Positions 26,135 through 36,255 of a stretch of 53,293 bases of DNA are shown here, one piece after another (positions within the stretch are counted from its first letter, which is position 1; every line of letters starts with the position of its first letter). Under the pieces are notes generated by a model. That model was not told where the DNA came from. It made no database searches and worked only from the letters and a program-made list of their open reading frames with translations. Source of the DNA: an uncultured Deferribacteraceae bacterium (lineage in GTDB: Bacteria > Chrysiogenota > Deferribacteres > CAMZNJ01); contig CAMZNS010000021.1 in assembly GCA_947313855.1 (NCBI GenBank), positions 1 to 53,293 on the forward strand, in the 5' to 3' direction. Made by a program: the position numbers and the translations under genes.

Positions 26135-27115
26135 ATGTCAAGCATACCAAGAACGAAAATAGCACTCATCGGTGCAGGGCAGATCGGTGGCGTACTGGCT
26201 CAGCTCATATCGGAGCGAGGTCTGGGCGACGTGGTTCTAGTTGACATCATGGGAGACGTTGCCCGTGGCAAGGCTCTGGATATCGCCGAAGGGGCACTCG
26301 TAACCCGATCCACAATCAACATTGAGGGCACCGAAGACTACTCCCGTATTCAAGGGGCACACATCGTTATCGTTACCGCAGGACTCCCACGCAAACCGGG
26401 GATGAGTCGCGATGACCTCATCGGCGTTAACGCCAAAATCATTGTGTCTGCAGGCACAAACATCAAGAAATACGCACCTGATGCTGTTGTCATCGTGGTC
26501 TCCAACCCCATGGACACCATGACCACACTCATGCAACACGTTACACAATTCCCCAAACATCGTGTTGTCGGTCAGGGGGGGGTACTGGATTCGTCGCGAT
26601 TTGCCACATTCCTATCGTGGGAACTAGGCGTTGCCGTGGAGGATATCCATTCCATGGTCTTTGGCGGACACGGCGACACCATGGTGCCACTAGTAGACTA
26701 CGCAACGGTGCAAGGGGTGCCTGCCATGGTTCTGCTCACCCAAAAATACAATGGGGACAAATCCAAAGCACAGGAAGTTATGGACGCCATTGTCAAACGT
26801 ACGGCGGGTGCTGGTGGCGAGGTTGTTGGGTTGCTCAAAACAGGCTCAGCATTCTACTCCCCCGCTGTGTCCGCGTTGACCATGGCTGAGAGCATTCTTC
26901 GCGATCAAAAACGTGTTCTGCCATGCTGTGTCATGTGTGAAACAGAGTACAACGCTGGCGGTCATTACACCGGTGTAGTAGCGGTGTTGGGTCATGGTGG
27001 TGTTGAGTCCATTCTGGAAATACCCCTCTCCAAAAAGGAGTCGGAGCTACTCAAAGTATCCATTGATGCATGCAAGGATAATATTCAGGCGTTGAAAACC
27101 CTAGGCTTCATGTAA
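26135..27115 (+). CDS. mdh: Malate dehydrogenase, LDH-like type
   Basis: NAD-dependent interconversion of malate and oxaloacetate in the TCA cycle or fermentative reductive branch. 326 residues with the Rossmann motif [11 protein letters not shown], the active-site loop [12 protein letters not shown] (Arg86 and Arg92; Arg rather than Gln marks malate over lactate), VSNPMD with Asn124, LDSSR (Asp152, Arg155) and the catalytic His179 in [17 protein letters not shown] precedes the ATG. It stands alone, facing the protease gene, with a repeat array between the stop codons. Confidence 0.95.
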   Translation: MSSIPRTKIALIGAGQIGGVLAQLISERGLGDVVLVDIMGDVARGKALDIAEGALVTRSTINIEGTEDYSRIQGAHIVIVTAGLPRKPGMSRDDLIGVNAKIIVSAGTNIKKYAPDAVVIVVSNPMDTMTTLMQHVTQFPKHRVVGQGGVLDSSRFATFLSWELGVAVEDIHSMVFGGHGDTMVPLVDYATVQGVPAMVLLTQKYNGDKSKAQEVMDAIVKRTAGAGGEVVGLLKTGSAFYSPAVSALTMAESILRDQKRVLPCCVMCETEYNAGGHYTGVVAVLGHGGVESILEIPLSKKESELLKVSIDACKDNIQALKTLGFM

Positions 27116-27206
27116 GCGTGTTGCTTTTCAGTGTTGCTTTTCAGTGTTGCCACGAATGGGGAATGGCACAGGTGCAGGCACGAGGGCACGGAATTGCGTC
27201 CGTAGC

Positions 27207-27334
27207 CCCGTCGTGCGTCGTGCGTCGTGAGCCGTGCTTGCGTCGTGAGTCGTGAGCGTGCTTGCGTCGTGAGTCGTGAGCCGTGCTTGCGTCGTGAGCC
27301 GTGAGCGTGCTTGAGTCGTGAGCGTGCTTGCGTC
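27207..27334 (+). repeat. Composite repeat of CGTCGTGAG and CGTGCTTG words
   Basis: Words CGTCGTGAG(T/C)CGTGAG and CGTGCTTG alternate in an irregular tandem array between the convergent mdh and protease genes. A separate pair of TTGCTTTTCAGTG copies lies just before it at 27120-27147. Confidence 0.8.
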
Positions 27335-27344
27335 CGCGATTACC

Positions 27345-30278
27345 CTACTTCGAATACCAGTTACGCACAGCCGAACCATCACATGGCGACAGGGTATCGA
27401 TGTATGGTGCACGACCATGGTTGAAAGAGTTTGTCGATTGGAAATACGTTATGCCGTTGCAGCCGACAACGTCCTTCTTGAGGGCGAACACATTGTAGTG
27501 CATGATAGAAGATACGTCGTAGTTGGGTGAGCCCACTGTTCGCTGAATATCGTTGTACGTAAATAGGGGTGTCTGTGTTTGCACACCCCCGACAATGCGT
27601 ACTTTAATTTCGGCACCACCTGCAAAGTTGTAGAGCGGTATTTCGCCATAGTTTGTGGTATCCGCGGCATCTTGGGGTGATACGACGATGTAGTCATCCC
27701 TGTCGTAGCGTTGGTGTTCGTGCCATGCTCCCAGCACGTGTCCAAGTTCGTGGAGAGCCGTCGCATTTACAACCGAGTCGGGGTATGTTCCACGGTAGTT
27801 TGCCACTGTGTTTTTCGAGTCTAGTGTAAGGGTGTTTATGTGGTTTTGGTTGGTTCCTGTGCCGATGTTTGCAAGTCCGAAACCGCCAGCATTCCCTGTT
27901 CTGTAGTCCACCACAAAGCCACCAGCCAGAGGGTTTGCCACGTTGGTTACGTTGACAAATTGTACATTGCCACCTGTGGCTGTTGTCCATTCGTTCATTG
28001 CTTTTATCAGTGCTGTTTTATGCTCGGGGATAATACTGCTGTCCCATCGATAGCGTACGATACCGTCTTTCCATAGGTTTGTGCGTTTTTTGTCGTAAAA
28101 TACCTTTGAGGTAATCAGACCATCGGCGTAAATTGCGTTCCCCGTAGTTGTAAACACCACGCCGTTCTCTTTGGCAACAGTTTTCATCTCCCTAAATATT
28201 TTTGCAAGATCGGCGTTACGATCTTCAGCGATAATTAGTCTGAGTTTGATTGTGTTTTCGATACTGCCGTCGTTGTTTATAAGGATATCTTTGTCCAGGG
28301 TAATGCGTTCCCCCGTGAGTGCAATACCTGCAACACTTCGTAGATCGTCGTCGCTAGGTCTGAGGTTATCCCTTAGGTTGTCGTATTTTAGCTGGAGTGC
28401 ATTCATTTCGTTGGTGTAGAACAGTGTAACCGTATTGCCGTTGTCGTCGGTTCCCTCTCTGCTTAGCGACTGTGTTTGTCCTGCGAGTCTGTCAGTAATA
28501 ACGTTGTTGATGGTTGGTCGTTGGCTTGTGCGAGCGAAGTAGTCTGCAAGATATCCGTCCGATGTTAGTGAGTCGGTGGCGTAGGACTGTATAATTGCTA
28601 GTGTTTCGTTGATTTCGTTGGCATCTAGTGTTAATTCCTGTCTGTATACCTTTGCCACGTCGGTTGTGAGCACCGCCATGCCGCCACCATCGCCACCATC
28701 GCCACCATCGCCACCAGTAACATACCAGCTGTAAACGGCGGATCCGTCGCATGGTGATAGTGTACTGATGTAGGGTGATCGACCTTTGTTTGGAGAGTTT
28801 ACCGACTTGAGGTATGTTACACCGTTGCATCCGACAACGTCTCGTTTGAGGAGGAATCCGTTGTAGTGCATGATTGAGGATATGTCGTAGTTTGGCGATC
28901 CTATGGTATTTTTGCCATTGTCGGGCGTGAACAGTATTGTGCCAAGGTGTACGCCACGAACAACACGATCTTTCCTCTCAGCCCCCATTGCGTAGTTGTA
29001 GTATGGTACTCTCCCGTAGTTTGTGGTGTCGGCTCTGTTGTCGTCGGAGACGATAATGTATTTGTCTCTGTCGTATCTCTGATGTTCGTGCCAAGCACCA
29101 ATTACATGTCCTATTTCGTGTAATGCTGTTGCTTCTACAACAGAGTCGGCGTATTTCCCTTTGTAATTTTCCCTTGTGTTTCGGTAATCGAGCACTAGTT
29201 CTGTTGGTTTTGTTAGGTCGTTGTATGTGCCGATAATTGCCCATCCGAAGCCGTTCGCTTCGCCGGTTTTGTAGTCCACCACAGCCCCACCTGCGAATGG
29301 GTTTGTCTGATTAGTTACGTCTAGAAATTGAATACTGTTTGATCCGACCCCCGCTTCCCATTCGTTCATTGCTTTGATTAGAGCTGCTTTGTGTTCGGGT
29401 ATGATGCTGTCGTCCCAGCGGTAGCGTATGATTCCGTTTTTCCATAGGTTTGTTCGTCTTTTGGAGTAGAATGCTTTTGCAACTTGGTACCCTTCTTCTG
29501 AGGCATCGTTGTTGTTGAGGAGTGTGTCGCCGTGATCGTGGTCGTTGTAGTGGTTGTATGCTGTTCCAAGTTGAACACCCCTGTTTTCGGCAACAGTTTT
29601 TAGTTCTTGGAATATTTCGGTGATATTTTCGTTACGACTTTCTGCGATAATGAGTAGTAGGTTGATTGTGTTTTCGATGTCGCCGTCGTTTTTGATGAGA
29701 ATGTCTCTGTCGAAGACTATGTTGTCGCCGTTCACGCTAATTTCTGGCACATTTTTGAGTTCGTCGATTGTGGGTCGTAATGCCTTAGCGTGTCCGTTGT
29801 ATTTTTCTGTTAGCGTGCGTATTTCGTCTCTGTACGAGAGTGTTACGGTGTTGCCTTCGTCGTCGGTAGACTCTCTGTTTAGGTTAGCGGCATTGCTTCC
29901 GAGTCGATCGCCGATAATGTCGCCAATACTTGGTATTCTTCCACCCCTTCGATTTGTGAAGTCAGCAATGTATTCTTCGGTGGAGAGCCTATCGGTGGCA
30001 TATTCTTGGATAATTTCCAGTGTTGAGTTGAGTTCATTTGCGTCCAAGTTGAGAGCTATGGCATAGGTTTCTGCCACGTTGCTTTCTAGTATTTCCGGTA
30101 CGGTTGTGCTTCCGTTGCCGTCATCGGCGACGTAGAAGACTGGTTTGTCGTCGAGTGAGTTTCTGGAGCCATCTGTTGTTAATCCGCACCCAGCAAGAGT
30201 CACCGCAATGAGTATTAGCGAGGTTACCCCCACGTACATCTTTATAGCCCGTCTTTTGGTAGTAAAGTATGACGACAT
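27345..30278 (-). CDS. Lipoprotein with two tandem astacin-like (M12A) metalloprotease domains
   Basis: A 977-residue envelope protein that should cleave proteins with a zinc active site. AAGGAGAG lies before the ATG at 30278; the lipobox is VTLAGC. The chain is an internal duplication: each half has an alpha-helical region of about 200 residues (DANELNSTLEIIQEYATD and DANEINETLAIIQSYATD) followed by a protease domain. The first has HEIGHVIGAWHEHQRYDRD starting at His387 and the Met-turn SIMHYNGF; the second HELGHVLGAWHEHQRYDRD starting at His843 and SIMHYNVF. Both therefore keep the three zinc His, catalytic Glu and Met-turn. The halves are joined by a GGDGGDGGDGGG linker encoded by a 9-bp repeat. 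The helical regions may act as propeptides. Confidence 0.9.
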   Translation of the reverse strand: MSSYFTTKRRAIKMYVGVTSLILIAVTLAGCGLTTDGSRNSLDDKPVFYVADDGNGSTTVPEILESNVAETYAIALNLDANELNSTLEIIQEYATDRLSTEEYIADFTNRRGGRIPSIGDIIGDRLGSNAANLNRESTDDEGNTVTLSYRDEIRTLTEKYNGHAKALRPTIDELKNVPEISVNGDNIVFDRDILIKNDGDIENTINLLLIIAESRNENITEIFQELKTVAENRGVQLGTAYNHYNDHDHGDTLLNNNDASEEGYQVAKAFYSKRRTNLWKNGIIRYRWDDSIIPEHKAALIKAMNEWEAGVGSNSIQFLDVTNQTNPFAGGAVVDYKTGEANGFGWAIIGTYNDLTKPTELVLDYRNTRENYKGKYADSVVEATALHEIGHVIGAWHEHQRYDRDKYIIVSDDNRADTTNYGRVPYYNYAMGAERKDRVVRGVHLGTILFTPDNGKNTIGSPNYDISSIMHYNGFLLKRDVVGCNGVTYLKSVNSPNKGRSPYISTLSPCDGSAVYSWYVTGGDGGDGGDGGGMAVLTTDVAKVYRQELTLDANEINETLAIIQSYATDSLTSDGYLADYFARTSQRPTINNVITDRLAGQTQSLSREGTDDNGNTVTLFYTNEMNALQLKYDNLRDNLRPSDDDLRSVAGIALTGERITLDKDILINNDGSIENTIKLRLIIAEDRNADLAKIFREMKTVAKENGVVFTTTGNAIYADGLITSKVFYDKKRTNLWKDGIVRYRWDSSIIPEHKTALIKAMNEWTTATGGNVQFVNVTNVANPLAGGFVVDYRTGNAGGFGLANIGTGTNQNHINTLTLDSKNTVANYRGTYPDSVVNATALHELGHVLGAWHEHQRYDRDDYIVVSPQDAADTTNYGEIPLYNFAGGAEIKVRIVGGVQTQTPLFTYNDIQRTVGSPNYDVSSIMHYNVFALKKDVVGCNGITYFQSTNSFNHGRAPYIDTLSPCDGSAVRNWYSK
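28679..28715 (+). repeat. 9-bp tandem repeat coding the protease Gly/Asp linker
   Basis: CCACCATCG is repeated about four times in frame within the protease gene and encodes the Gly-Gly-Asp linker between its two halves. Confidence 0.8.
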
Positions 30279-30313
30279 AAGCACTCTCCTTAAAGCCCCT
30301 AGAGCATTGCTTT

Positions 30314-30342
30314 ATTATACTATTTTAACCCCTTTAGAGCAA
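30314..30342 (-). promoter_or_regulatory. Promoter of the double-protease gene
   Basis: On the minus strand TTGCTC (30337-30342), a 17-base spacer and a perfect TATAAT (30314-30319), about 30 bases before the expected transcript start of the lipoprotein gene at 30278. Confidence 0.55.
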
Positions 30343-30459
30343 AGAAAAATTAGTCCGCTTGTATTTTGTGTCTTTTGTTGTTAGAATGGTAATCAGGTGC
30401 AAGAAAAATAATACACGTAATCTACGACTCCGCTAATTACGTTTAGGTTCTATTTTATT

Positions 30460-31125
30460 ATGATACGCTTTCAAGATGTCTCCCTGTCTTTTATAAAAGG
30501 GGAAAACATTCTAACAGACATTACGTTTCAAGCACAACGTGGCTCGTTTACGTATATTTCTGGTCGATCTGGTGCGGGCAAAACCACACTTTTACGCCTG
30601 ATTTATGCCGACCTCAAGCCTAGTGGTGGTATTGTTAATATTGCTGGCAACGACATCACAGGGATGTCTCCACGTCTTGTTCCGTTTCTTCGTCGCCAAA
30701 TCGGTATCGTGTTCCAAGACTTCAAGCTTATTGAAGATAGCACTGTTTACGAGAATGTCAAGCTACCATTAGACATATTCCGCCTCTCACGCCCCGTCAT
30801 GGACGAAAAAATAGACGCCCTCCTCCATCGCCTTGGCATCATCAATATTAAGTTTGCCACTGTTCGCACCCTGTCTGGTGGGGAGAAACAACGGGTTGCC
30901 ATCGCTCGAGCCCTCATTAACGAGCCGTTCATTATCATTGCAGATGAACCCACCGGCAACGTTGACGTGGAGAACGCTTACGCCATCACCGAACTTTTAC
31001 ACAATGTGGCGAAAAACGGCACCACCGTTCTCATGGCAACACACGACCTGCTCTTGAAAAAAATGTTCCCCGCACGCGAAATCTCCCTCGATCGGGGCAA
31101 ACTAGTTTTGGATACAAAAATATGA
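30460..31125 (+). CDS. ftsE: Cell-division ABC ATPase FtsE
   Basis: ATPase of the FtsEX complex that controls septal cell-wall hydrolysis. 221 residues: Walker [10 protein letters not shown] (35-43), [18 protein letters not shown] at the Q-loop, signature [15 protein letters not shown] (138-152), Walker [13 protein letters not shown] and a switch His in MATHD. Its stop overlaps the ftsX start in ATGA. The upstream ribosome-binding site is weak (TAGG). First gene of a long plus-strand envelope cluster. Confidence 0.95.
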   Translation: MIRFQDVSLSFIKGENILTDITFQAQRGSFTYISGRSGAGKTTLLRLIYADLKPSGGIVNIAGNDITGMSPRLVPFLRRQIGIVFQDFKLIEDSTVYENVKLPLDIFRLSRPVMDEKIDALLHRLGIINIKFATVRTLSGGEKQRVAIARALINEPFIIIADEPTGNVDVENAYAITELLHNVAKNGTTVLMATHDLLLKKMFPAREISLDRGKLVLDTKI

Positions 31126-32003
31126 CAAAGCTACTGCTACCACTGCAAAAAGGACTCAAAGTATTTTTCGGCAACCCCATGCTCACATTCTTCTCCATCA
31201 CCGTCTTAACGTCGGTCATACTCGTGTCGCAAATCTTCCTTGTCCTTGGCTTCAGCATCAACAACTACTTCCAAGGGCTAACCCTCATCTCGGAAGTTCG
31301 CCTGTACCTAGACGACATCTCCGAAGACAAAGCACAATCCCTGGGCAACAAAATCCTCGAAAACCCCAACGTAACCCATGTTCGCTACCTCAGCAAAGAC
31401 CAAGTTTACCGTGCCTCAGTGTCTCTCAGCGGCGATGGCGTCTCCGACAAAGATGCCGCACAATACTTCCCCGCCATGCTACTCATCGGCACACAGGTCA
31501 GCAATGGCGACACCTCTACTTTAGAGAGCATCATGGCAGAGTACTCCCAATCCAACGGCGTCATTTACGCCAGCTACGGCAAAGAGATTGTTTCAAAACT
31601 CAAAATACTCTACTACTACATCTCTGCAGGTGTACTCCTCCTCGGTGCCCTACTATTCCTCGTCCTCACCTTCATCACCTACGTTGTCATCAAGCTCACC
31701 CTCTACCGCTTAGCCAAGGAGATAGAAGTTTACAGCATCATCGGTGCTACCCCCCTCTTCATTAGCGTCGCCTACATCATGGATGTTATCATCAAACTTG
31801 TGGTATCATTCGTTGCCGCCTACCTAATCCTGCTCACCCTGGCGTACTACACCCTCGCCGTACTACTCAACGTCGACTTCGCCTCCTACTTGGTCTACCC
31901 CCCCATGTCCTACTTCCTCTACCTTTTCATTGCCGTACTACTATCGGGGATACTATCATCTTATGCTGGCGTGCGTAGCTTCATACGCTCCACACAGTCG
32001 TAA
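31122..32003 (+). CDS. ftsX: Cell-division protein FtsX
   Basis: Inner-membrane partner of FtsE that transmits ATPase movement to the periplasmic activator. 293 residues with a helix near 20-45, a periplasmic domain (about 50-160: RLYLDDISEDKAQSL, VRYLSKDQVYRAS), and three C-terminal helices with the loop LYRLAKEIEVYSIIGAT, the conserved FtsX contact with the ATPase. Start overlaps ftsE by four bases; envC follows after 14 bases. Confidence 0.94.
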   Translation: MTKLLLPLQKGLKVFFGNPMLTFFSITVLTSVILVSQIFLVLGFSINNYFQGLTLISEVRLYLDDISEDKAQSLGNKILENPNVTHVRYLSKDQVYRASVSLSGDGVSDKDAAQYFPAMLLIGTQVSNGDTSTLESIMAEYSQSNGVIYASYGKEIVSKLKILYYYISAGVLLLGALLFLVLTFITYVVIKLTLYRLAKEIEVYSIIGATPLFISVAYIMDVIIKLVVSFVAAYLILLTLAYYTLAVLLNVDFASYLVYPPMSYFLYLFIAVLLSGILSSYAGVRSFIRSTQS

Positions 32004-32017
32004 GAGGGGGCGATAGC

Positions 32018-33241
32018 ATGGACACAACAAACCGATACCCAAAACTAACACAACGCTTGGCAACAACACTACTCGCCATGGCAATACTCACCACCTTCAC
32101 AGCAGCACCCCTACCACTAATCACAACCGCCCACGGTGCCATTAGCGATCCCAACAGCAACGCCTCCATCCGTAGTCTCAAAAACCTTGAAAAACAGATA
32201 GCCGAAGAACAGAAAGAACTACAACGACTCGCTAGCAAAAAAACATCCACAGCCAAACAGGTCGCCGCACTGGAAAGCCGTGAACGCAACCTCAAAACAC
32301 TCCTTCGCAACGTCAACAACGACATCAACTGGCTCAACCACCTCATCAACAAAAGCAACAAAAACCTCCAACAACTCGACGACGAACTCTCCCAAGCAAA
32401 ACAAGACCTACTCTTCGCCAACGCTGTACTCGTTGAAACTGTGATAAAATCACACGAATCACCAATATTCCTTGGCGACGCCATCGATAGCTACCTCATG
32501 AGCTCCGAAACCAAAGCCATTGTCGCAAACAACATCGATGCCAAAATCTCAATCATCAACGACAAACAAAACAAGGTCAAACAGGTCTTGGCAGAGAACG
32601 ACAAACGCGTCGCTAGCATCAAACAGAAAAAATCCCGCTACCAGAAAATTACCAAAGATATTGCCGCCTCACAACAGGAGTACTCCAAACAGATATCACT
32701 GCTGTCCAAAGATGAACAAAGCAAAAAAGAGTACATCAACCAACTCAAACAAAGCCAAGAAATACTACTCGAAACCATTCGACAAGGCACCAACAAGGAA
32801 CTCATAACCAAATACGCCAACCCCTTCGCCGAACTACCCGACTCCAACTTCATCGCAAACAAAGGTCGCTACCCCAAGCCTGTCAGTGGCAGTATCACCG
32901 AAGCCTTTGGCGAACGATACATCAAACAACTCAAAACAAGTATCAAAAATAATGGCATAAAAATCGGCGTTACCAAAGATAGCAACGTCATTGTTATCGC
33001 TCGGGGGATAGTGGTTTACACCGACTATGTTCGCGGTATGGGTAACGTTGTCATTGTCCAACACTCCCAAAACTACTACACCGTTTACGCACATCTAGAC
33101 AGGATTACAGTTGAAGCGGGAGATATCCTTGAAAAGAGTTCTGTTTTAGGGTATATTTTTGGTAGCGGTGACTCCACGTTTCTACATTTTGAGTTACGAC
33201 GCGGACAACGAGCACTCAACCCTGTTGGCTGGATAAAATAA
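32018..33241 (+). CDS. envC: EnvC-like murein hydrolase activator
   Basis: Periplasmic activator of septal amidases, driven by FtsEX. The 407-residue protein has a signal peptide (cleavage near TTAHGA), long coiled coils (residues about 45-145 and 165-250, rich in Lys, Gln, Asn and Glu) and a C-terminal LytM/M23 domain from about 290. In this domain the first zinc motif is lost (NNGIKIG instead of H-x-x-x-D) while VYAHLD and LHFELR remain, so it is degenerate as in EnvC and probably has no hydrolase activity. The adjacency to ftsEX supports the assignment. The target amidase is not in the window. Confidence 0.92.
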   Translation: MDTTNRYPKLTQRLATTLLAMAILTTFTAAPLPLITTAHGAISDPNSNASIRSLKNLEKQIAEEQKELQRLASKKTSTAKQVAALESRERNLKTLLRNVNNDINWLNHLINKSNKNLQQLDDELSQAKQDLLFANAVLVETVIKSHESPIFLGDAIDSYLMSSETKAIVANNIDAKISIINDKQNKVKQVLAENDKRVASIKQKKSRYQKITKDIAASQQEYSKQISLLSKDEQSKKEYINQLKQSQEILLETIRQGTNKELITKYANPFAELPDSNFIANKGRYPKPVSGSITEAFGERYIKQLKTSIKNNGIKIGVTKDSNVIVIARGIVVYTDYVRGMGNVVIVQHSQNYYTVYAHLDRITVEAGDILEKSSVLGYIFGSGDSTFLHFELRRGQRALNPVGWIK

Positions 33242-33350
33242 CTTTTACGCCATTATTTTTCAAAACAGGTTGCACACCGTCATGTTTTAGTATAAATATG
33301 TTTCATACAACAGCGAAGCACTTCACAAACGAACAACCCTAGGGGGATTC

Positions 33351-34646
33351 ATGGTCAAGCGATTATTTCTATTCTCAATAAGTTTATTATTCATTGCACT
33401 TAGCATCGTTGCAATTCAAAGCCAAGTATCATTCGCCAAAGATACCGGCAGCAAAAACACTAACGACAACTTCGAATATATTGAGGAGTTTTCCAACGTC
33501 ATTAGCTTGCTCGAGGCGTACTACGTCGACAATGTTAGCGAGTCCACCCTGCTCCAAGGTGCCATCAACGGGCTGTTCCTCTCCCTAGATCCCCACTCAG
33601 GCTACATGAACGCATCCTCCTACAAGGAATTCAAAGACGCTAGCACCGGTCGCTATTTCGGTGTTGGTCTTGTTATTTCTCGAGGCGAATCGTCCATCGT
33701 TGTTGTCTCCCCCATCAAAGGCTCCCCAGCGTTTAAAGCCGGACTCAAGGCTGGCGACATCATCATCAAAATCGACAACACCCTCACAAGTGGCGTTACA
33801 ACAACTGAAGCAGCCAAAATGATACGTGGACCTATCAAAACTAAAGTACGACTCACTGTTGTCCGCGACGGGGAGAAGGAACCATTAGTGTTTACCCTTG
33901 TCCGCGACGAAATTGTTCAAGAGATTGTTGAGAGCCAAAAATATGGCAAAAATGTGGGGTACATCTCACTGTCAACGTTTAACGATCAGCAAGCATACGA
34001 AAAACTTGCCAAAGAGTTTGCACGTATGGATAAAAGTGGCGTTGATGGCTTCATCCTAGATCTACGCGGTAACGGTGGCGGATTCCTCGACGAAGCCATC
34101 AAAATCTCTAGCATCTTTCTACCCGCAAACAACCTTGTCGTCTACACCGAAGGGCGTAACGGACAACGATCAAACTACACAACTCGCAGGGTCAACTACT
34201 CCACACAAAAACCGACCGTTGTCCTTGTGGACGAAGGGAGTGCTAGTGCTAGCGAAATTGTTGCAGGGGCACTGCAAGATCACAACCGTGCGTTGATTGT
34301 CGGGGGGGTAACTTTCGGCAAGGCAAGTGTGCAGACCCTGTTCCCACTAGACACAGGCTCCGCCGTACGACTCACCATCGCTCGATACTACACACCCGCT
34401 GGCAGATCCATCCAAGGCGTGGGTATCGCACCCGATGTGCCTGTTGCCAAAGGCACAATTCAGTACGAAAAACCTGCGTTCATCCTCCGCGAGTCCGACC
34501 TATCCAACACACTGGACTCCAATAGCACTGCTCTCGACTCCGACACAATCACTGACGCAAAAGTTGACTCCGACCTGCAACTCGAAACAGCCATCAACAT
34601 ACTCAAAGGGATGATTATCTCCGAACAACGGATGGCAAACAGGTAG
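33351..34646 (+). CDS. ctpA: Carboxyl-terminal processing protease (S41)
   Basis: Periplasmic serine protease with PDZ domain, acting on C-termini of envelope proteins and, in several bacteria, on murein hydrolases. 431 residues: signal anchor 4-25, a PDZ domain about 100-180 (GRYFGVGLVIS, AFKAGLKAGDIIIKID), then the S41 core with LDLRGNGGG, the nucleophile Ser299 in GSASASE and Lys324 in TFGKASVQ, the usual 25-residue spacing. AGGGGG precedes the ATG. In many Proteobacteria the order envC-ctpA-yibQ is conserved, as here. Confidence 0.95.
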   Translation: MVKRLFLFSISLLFIALSIVAIQSQVSFAKDTGSKNTNDNFEYIEEFSNVISLLEAYYVDNVSESTLLQGAINGLFLSLDPHSGYMNASSYKEFKDASTGRYFGVGLVISRGESSIVVVSPIKGSPAFKAGLKAGDIIIKIDNTLTSGVTTTEAAKMIRGPIKTKVRLTVVRDGEKEPLVFTLVRDEIVQEIVESQKYGKNVGYISLSTFNDQQAYEKLAKEFARMDKSGVDGFILDLRGNGGGFLDEAIKISSIFLPANNLVVYTEGRNGQRSNYTTRRVNYSTQKPTVVLVDEGSASASEIVAGALQDHNRALIVGGVTFGKASVQTLFPLDTGSAVRLTIARYYTPAGRSIQGVGIAPDVPVAKGTIQYEKPAFILRESDLSNTLDSNSTALDSDTITDAKVDSDLQLETAINILKGMIISEQRMANR

Positions 34647-34672
34647 CAACAGCACAGGGCACACAGGACACA

Positions 34673-34702
34673 CAGGGCACCCCTAGTACTAAATGTGCCC
34701 TG
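34673..34702 (+). other. Hairpin in the ctpA-yibQ gap
   Basis: CAGGGCAC (34673-34680) and GTGCCCTG (34695-34702) form a perfect 8-bp stem with a 14-base loop. Preceding CACAGG-type words form a short degenerate repeat. There is no T-run, so this may be an mRNA-processing or attenuation site. Confidence 0.45.
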
Positions 34703-34739
34703 CCACCCTGTCGACGAATATTAGATTGAGGTACTGGTT

Positions 34740-36242
34740 ATGCGTAGGAACAAAAACAAGAACACAACCGAAAGCAACAGCACCACTCCTGACCCCTCGG
34801 CGAACCTACTCAACGACGACGACAGCAGTCGCAATACCTCAGCACACTCCAACAGTAACGTTGTGCGTAAACAATCGCAATCGCAAACCTTAACTCGCAT
34901 TGTCTACGCCACACTCTTCGCCCTATCCATCGTCGTCATCGTCCTCCTGTACCTACAGTACACAACCTCCAAGGAGCTCACCTCACTGTCGCAAAACAGT
35001 AGCCTCATCTCGCAAGTACAACTCCTCGACTCACCACCCATTACCTCCAACATTATCTTTCAGGCGGTCAAAGGGGTGCTCATGGATCTCGGTGGCAACA
35101 ACAACGATATCGTTATCTCCAAGCTAGATGCCAGCCAAGCACCACCCGTTGTCTGGGTCGATATCACCCTCCGTGGAGGGAACACCAACGGCGACACAGA
35201 GGAGGAGGAACTCCGCCATACATTCGTCACCAACCTCGAAACACTCCTACTCCCCACAGGTGTTACCATCGACGACAAAGGGTTCCAGATCGACGTTCGT
35301 GGTCCTGAGTACACCATCATCCTGTTGCTCAAAAACAACATGGGTGGAGCTGTGCCCCATGACAACACAGGGGATATTGGCGAATACAGCAACATCACCG
35401 ACGATATCTTCACCGACACCACAAACACAAACACTACCTCCAATATCATGGCGAACGAAGAACTCAGCAATGCCTACCAAGAGTTTACGCAATCCCTTAT
35501 GCCAGCTACCCCTGCAGACAAATCCCTCATATTTGTTATCGACGACTGTGGCTACAGCGACAACCTTACCACCCGCGTCACCAACATCAACCGCAACCTT
35601 ACCGTCGCTGTTATCCCTTTTCTGCGTCATAGTGCTTCCTCTGCCGAGATTGCACGTAACAACGGTAACCCTGTCTTCCTACACCTGCCCATGGAACCAT
35701 ACCATGACGCACCCATCATGAACGACCTCCAAAACAGGCTTCTGGTCAACATGACAGCAGACAACTGGACACACCTTGCAACCATCTCTGCAGAAAATAT
35801 CGGTCGTATCGATGGCTTCAACAACCACGAAGGGTCATATTTCACCGAAGGGTCAGATCGTATGAGCACCGTTTTGCAAGCAATGGCACCCTTTACCAAC
35901 CTGTTTCTGGATTCACGTACATCATCCAAGTCTGTTGGTTACAGCACCTGCAAGGGTATCGACGGCTACAATTGTGCGTCAAACAACTGGTACTTGGACA
36001 ACAACAACGACTACGCCTACATCTTTAACCAAACCTTAGGGCTCACCAAGTCCAAGCGTAAGGATACCGTGGTTATAGCCCATTGTCGCCCCAAAACCGT
36101 GGATGCCCTCGAGCTTGCCATCCCCCTCCTTGTGGCGAATGGTTACACTATGGCAACGGTTCCACTTGTGTCGAAGCCTGCAACTACGCTCCCTAGCGGT
36201 GACGAGAACAGCAACGAGAACAGCAACGAGAACAGCAACTAG
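34740..36242 (+). CDS. yibQ: Divergent polysaccharide deacetylase (YibQ/DUF610 family)
   Basis: A 500-residue protein with a cytoplasmic Asn/Ser/Thr-rich N-terminus, one helix near 55-75 (VYATLFALSIVVIVLLYLQY) and a periplasmic domain from about 260. That domain has the family motifs VIDDCG (Asp268, Asp269), HLPMEP, FNNHEGS, FLDSRTS and a late VVIAHCRP. Most members keep only part of the NodB metal site, so activity is uncertain; the link to envC and ctpA suggests cell-wall work. The C-terminus NENSNENSNENSN is encoded by a 12-bp repeat. GAGGT precedes the ATG. Confidence 0.88.
   Translation: MRRNKNKNTTESNSTTPDPSANLLNDDDSSRNTSAHSNSNVVRKQSQSQTLTRIVYATLFALSIVVIVLLYLQYTTSKELTSLSQNSSLISQVQLLDSPPITSNIIFQAVKGVLMDLGGNNNDIVISKLDASQAPPVVWVDITLRGGNTNGDTEEEELRHTFVTNLETLLLPTGVTIDDKGFQIDVRGPEYTIILLLKNNMGGAVPHDNTGDIGEYSNITDDIFTDTTNTNTTSNIMANEELSNAYQEFTQSLMPATPADKSLIFVIDDCGYSDNLTTRVTNINRNLTVAVIPFLRHSASSAEIARNNGNPVFLHLPMEPYHDAPIMNDLQNRLLVNMTADNWTHLATISAENIGRIDGFNNHEGSYFTEGSDRMSTVLQAMAPFTNLFLDSRTSSKSVGYSTCKGIDGYNCASNNWYLDNNNDYAYIFNQTLGLTKSKRKDTVVIAHCRPKTVDALELAIPLLVANGYTMATVPLVSKPATTLPSGDENSNENSNENSN
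36204..36239 (+). repeat. 12-bp tandem repeat at the yibQ 3' end, 3 copies
   Basis: GAGAACAGCAAC occurs three times in frame and runs into the stop codon, forming the (NENS)n tail. It lies 14 bases before the tsaD start. Confidence 0.88.
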
Positions 36243-36255
36243 GACGGATATATTT

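Noticed and set aside
36103-36255. Upstream extension of tsaD by 51 codons
   Set aside because: It lies inside the yibQ coding sequence, is repeat-driven at its end, and the conserved TsaD N-terminus begins at the GTG at 36256.
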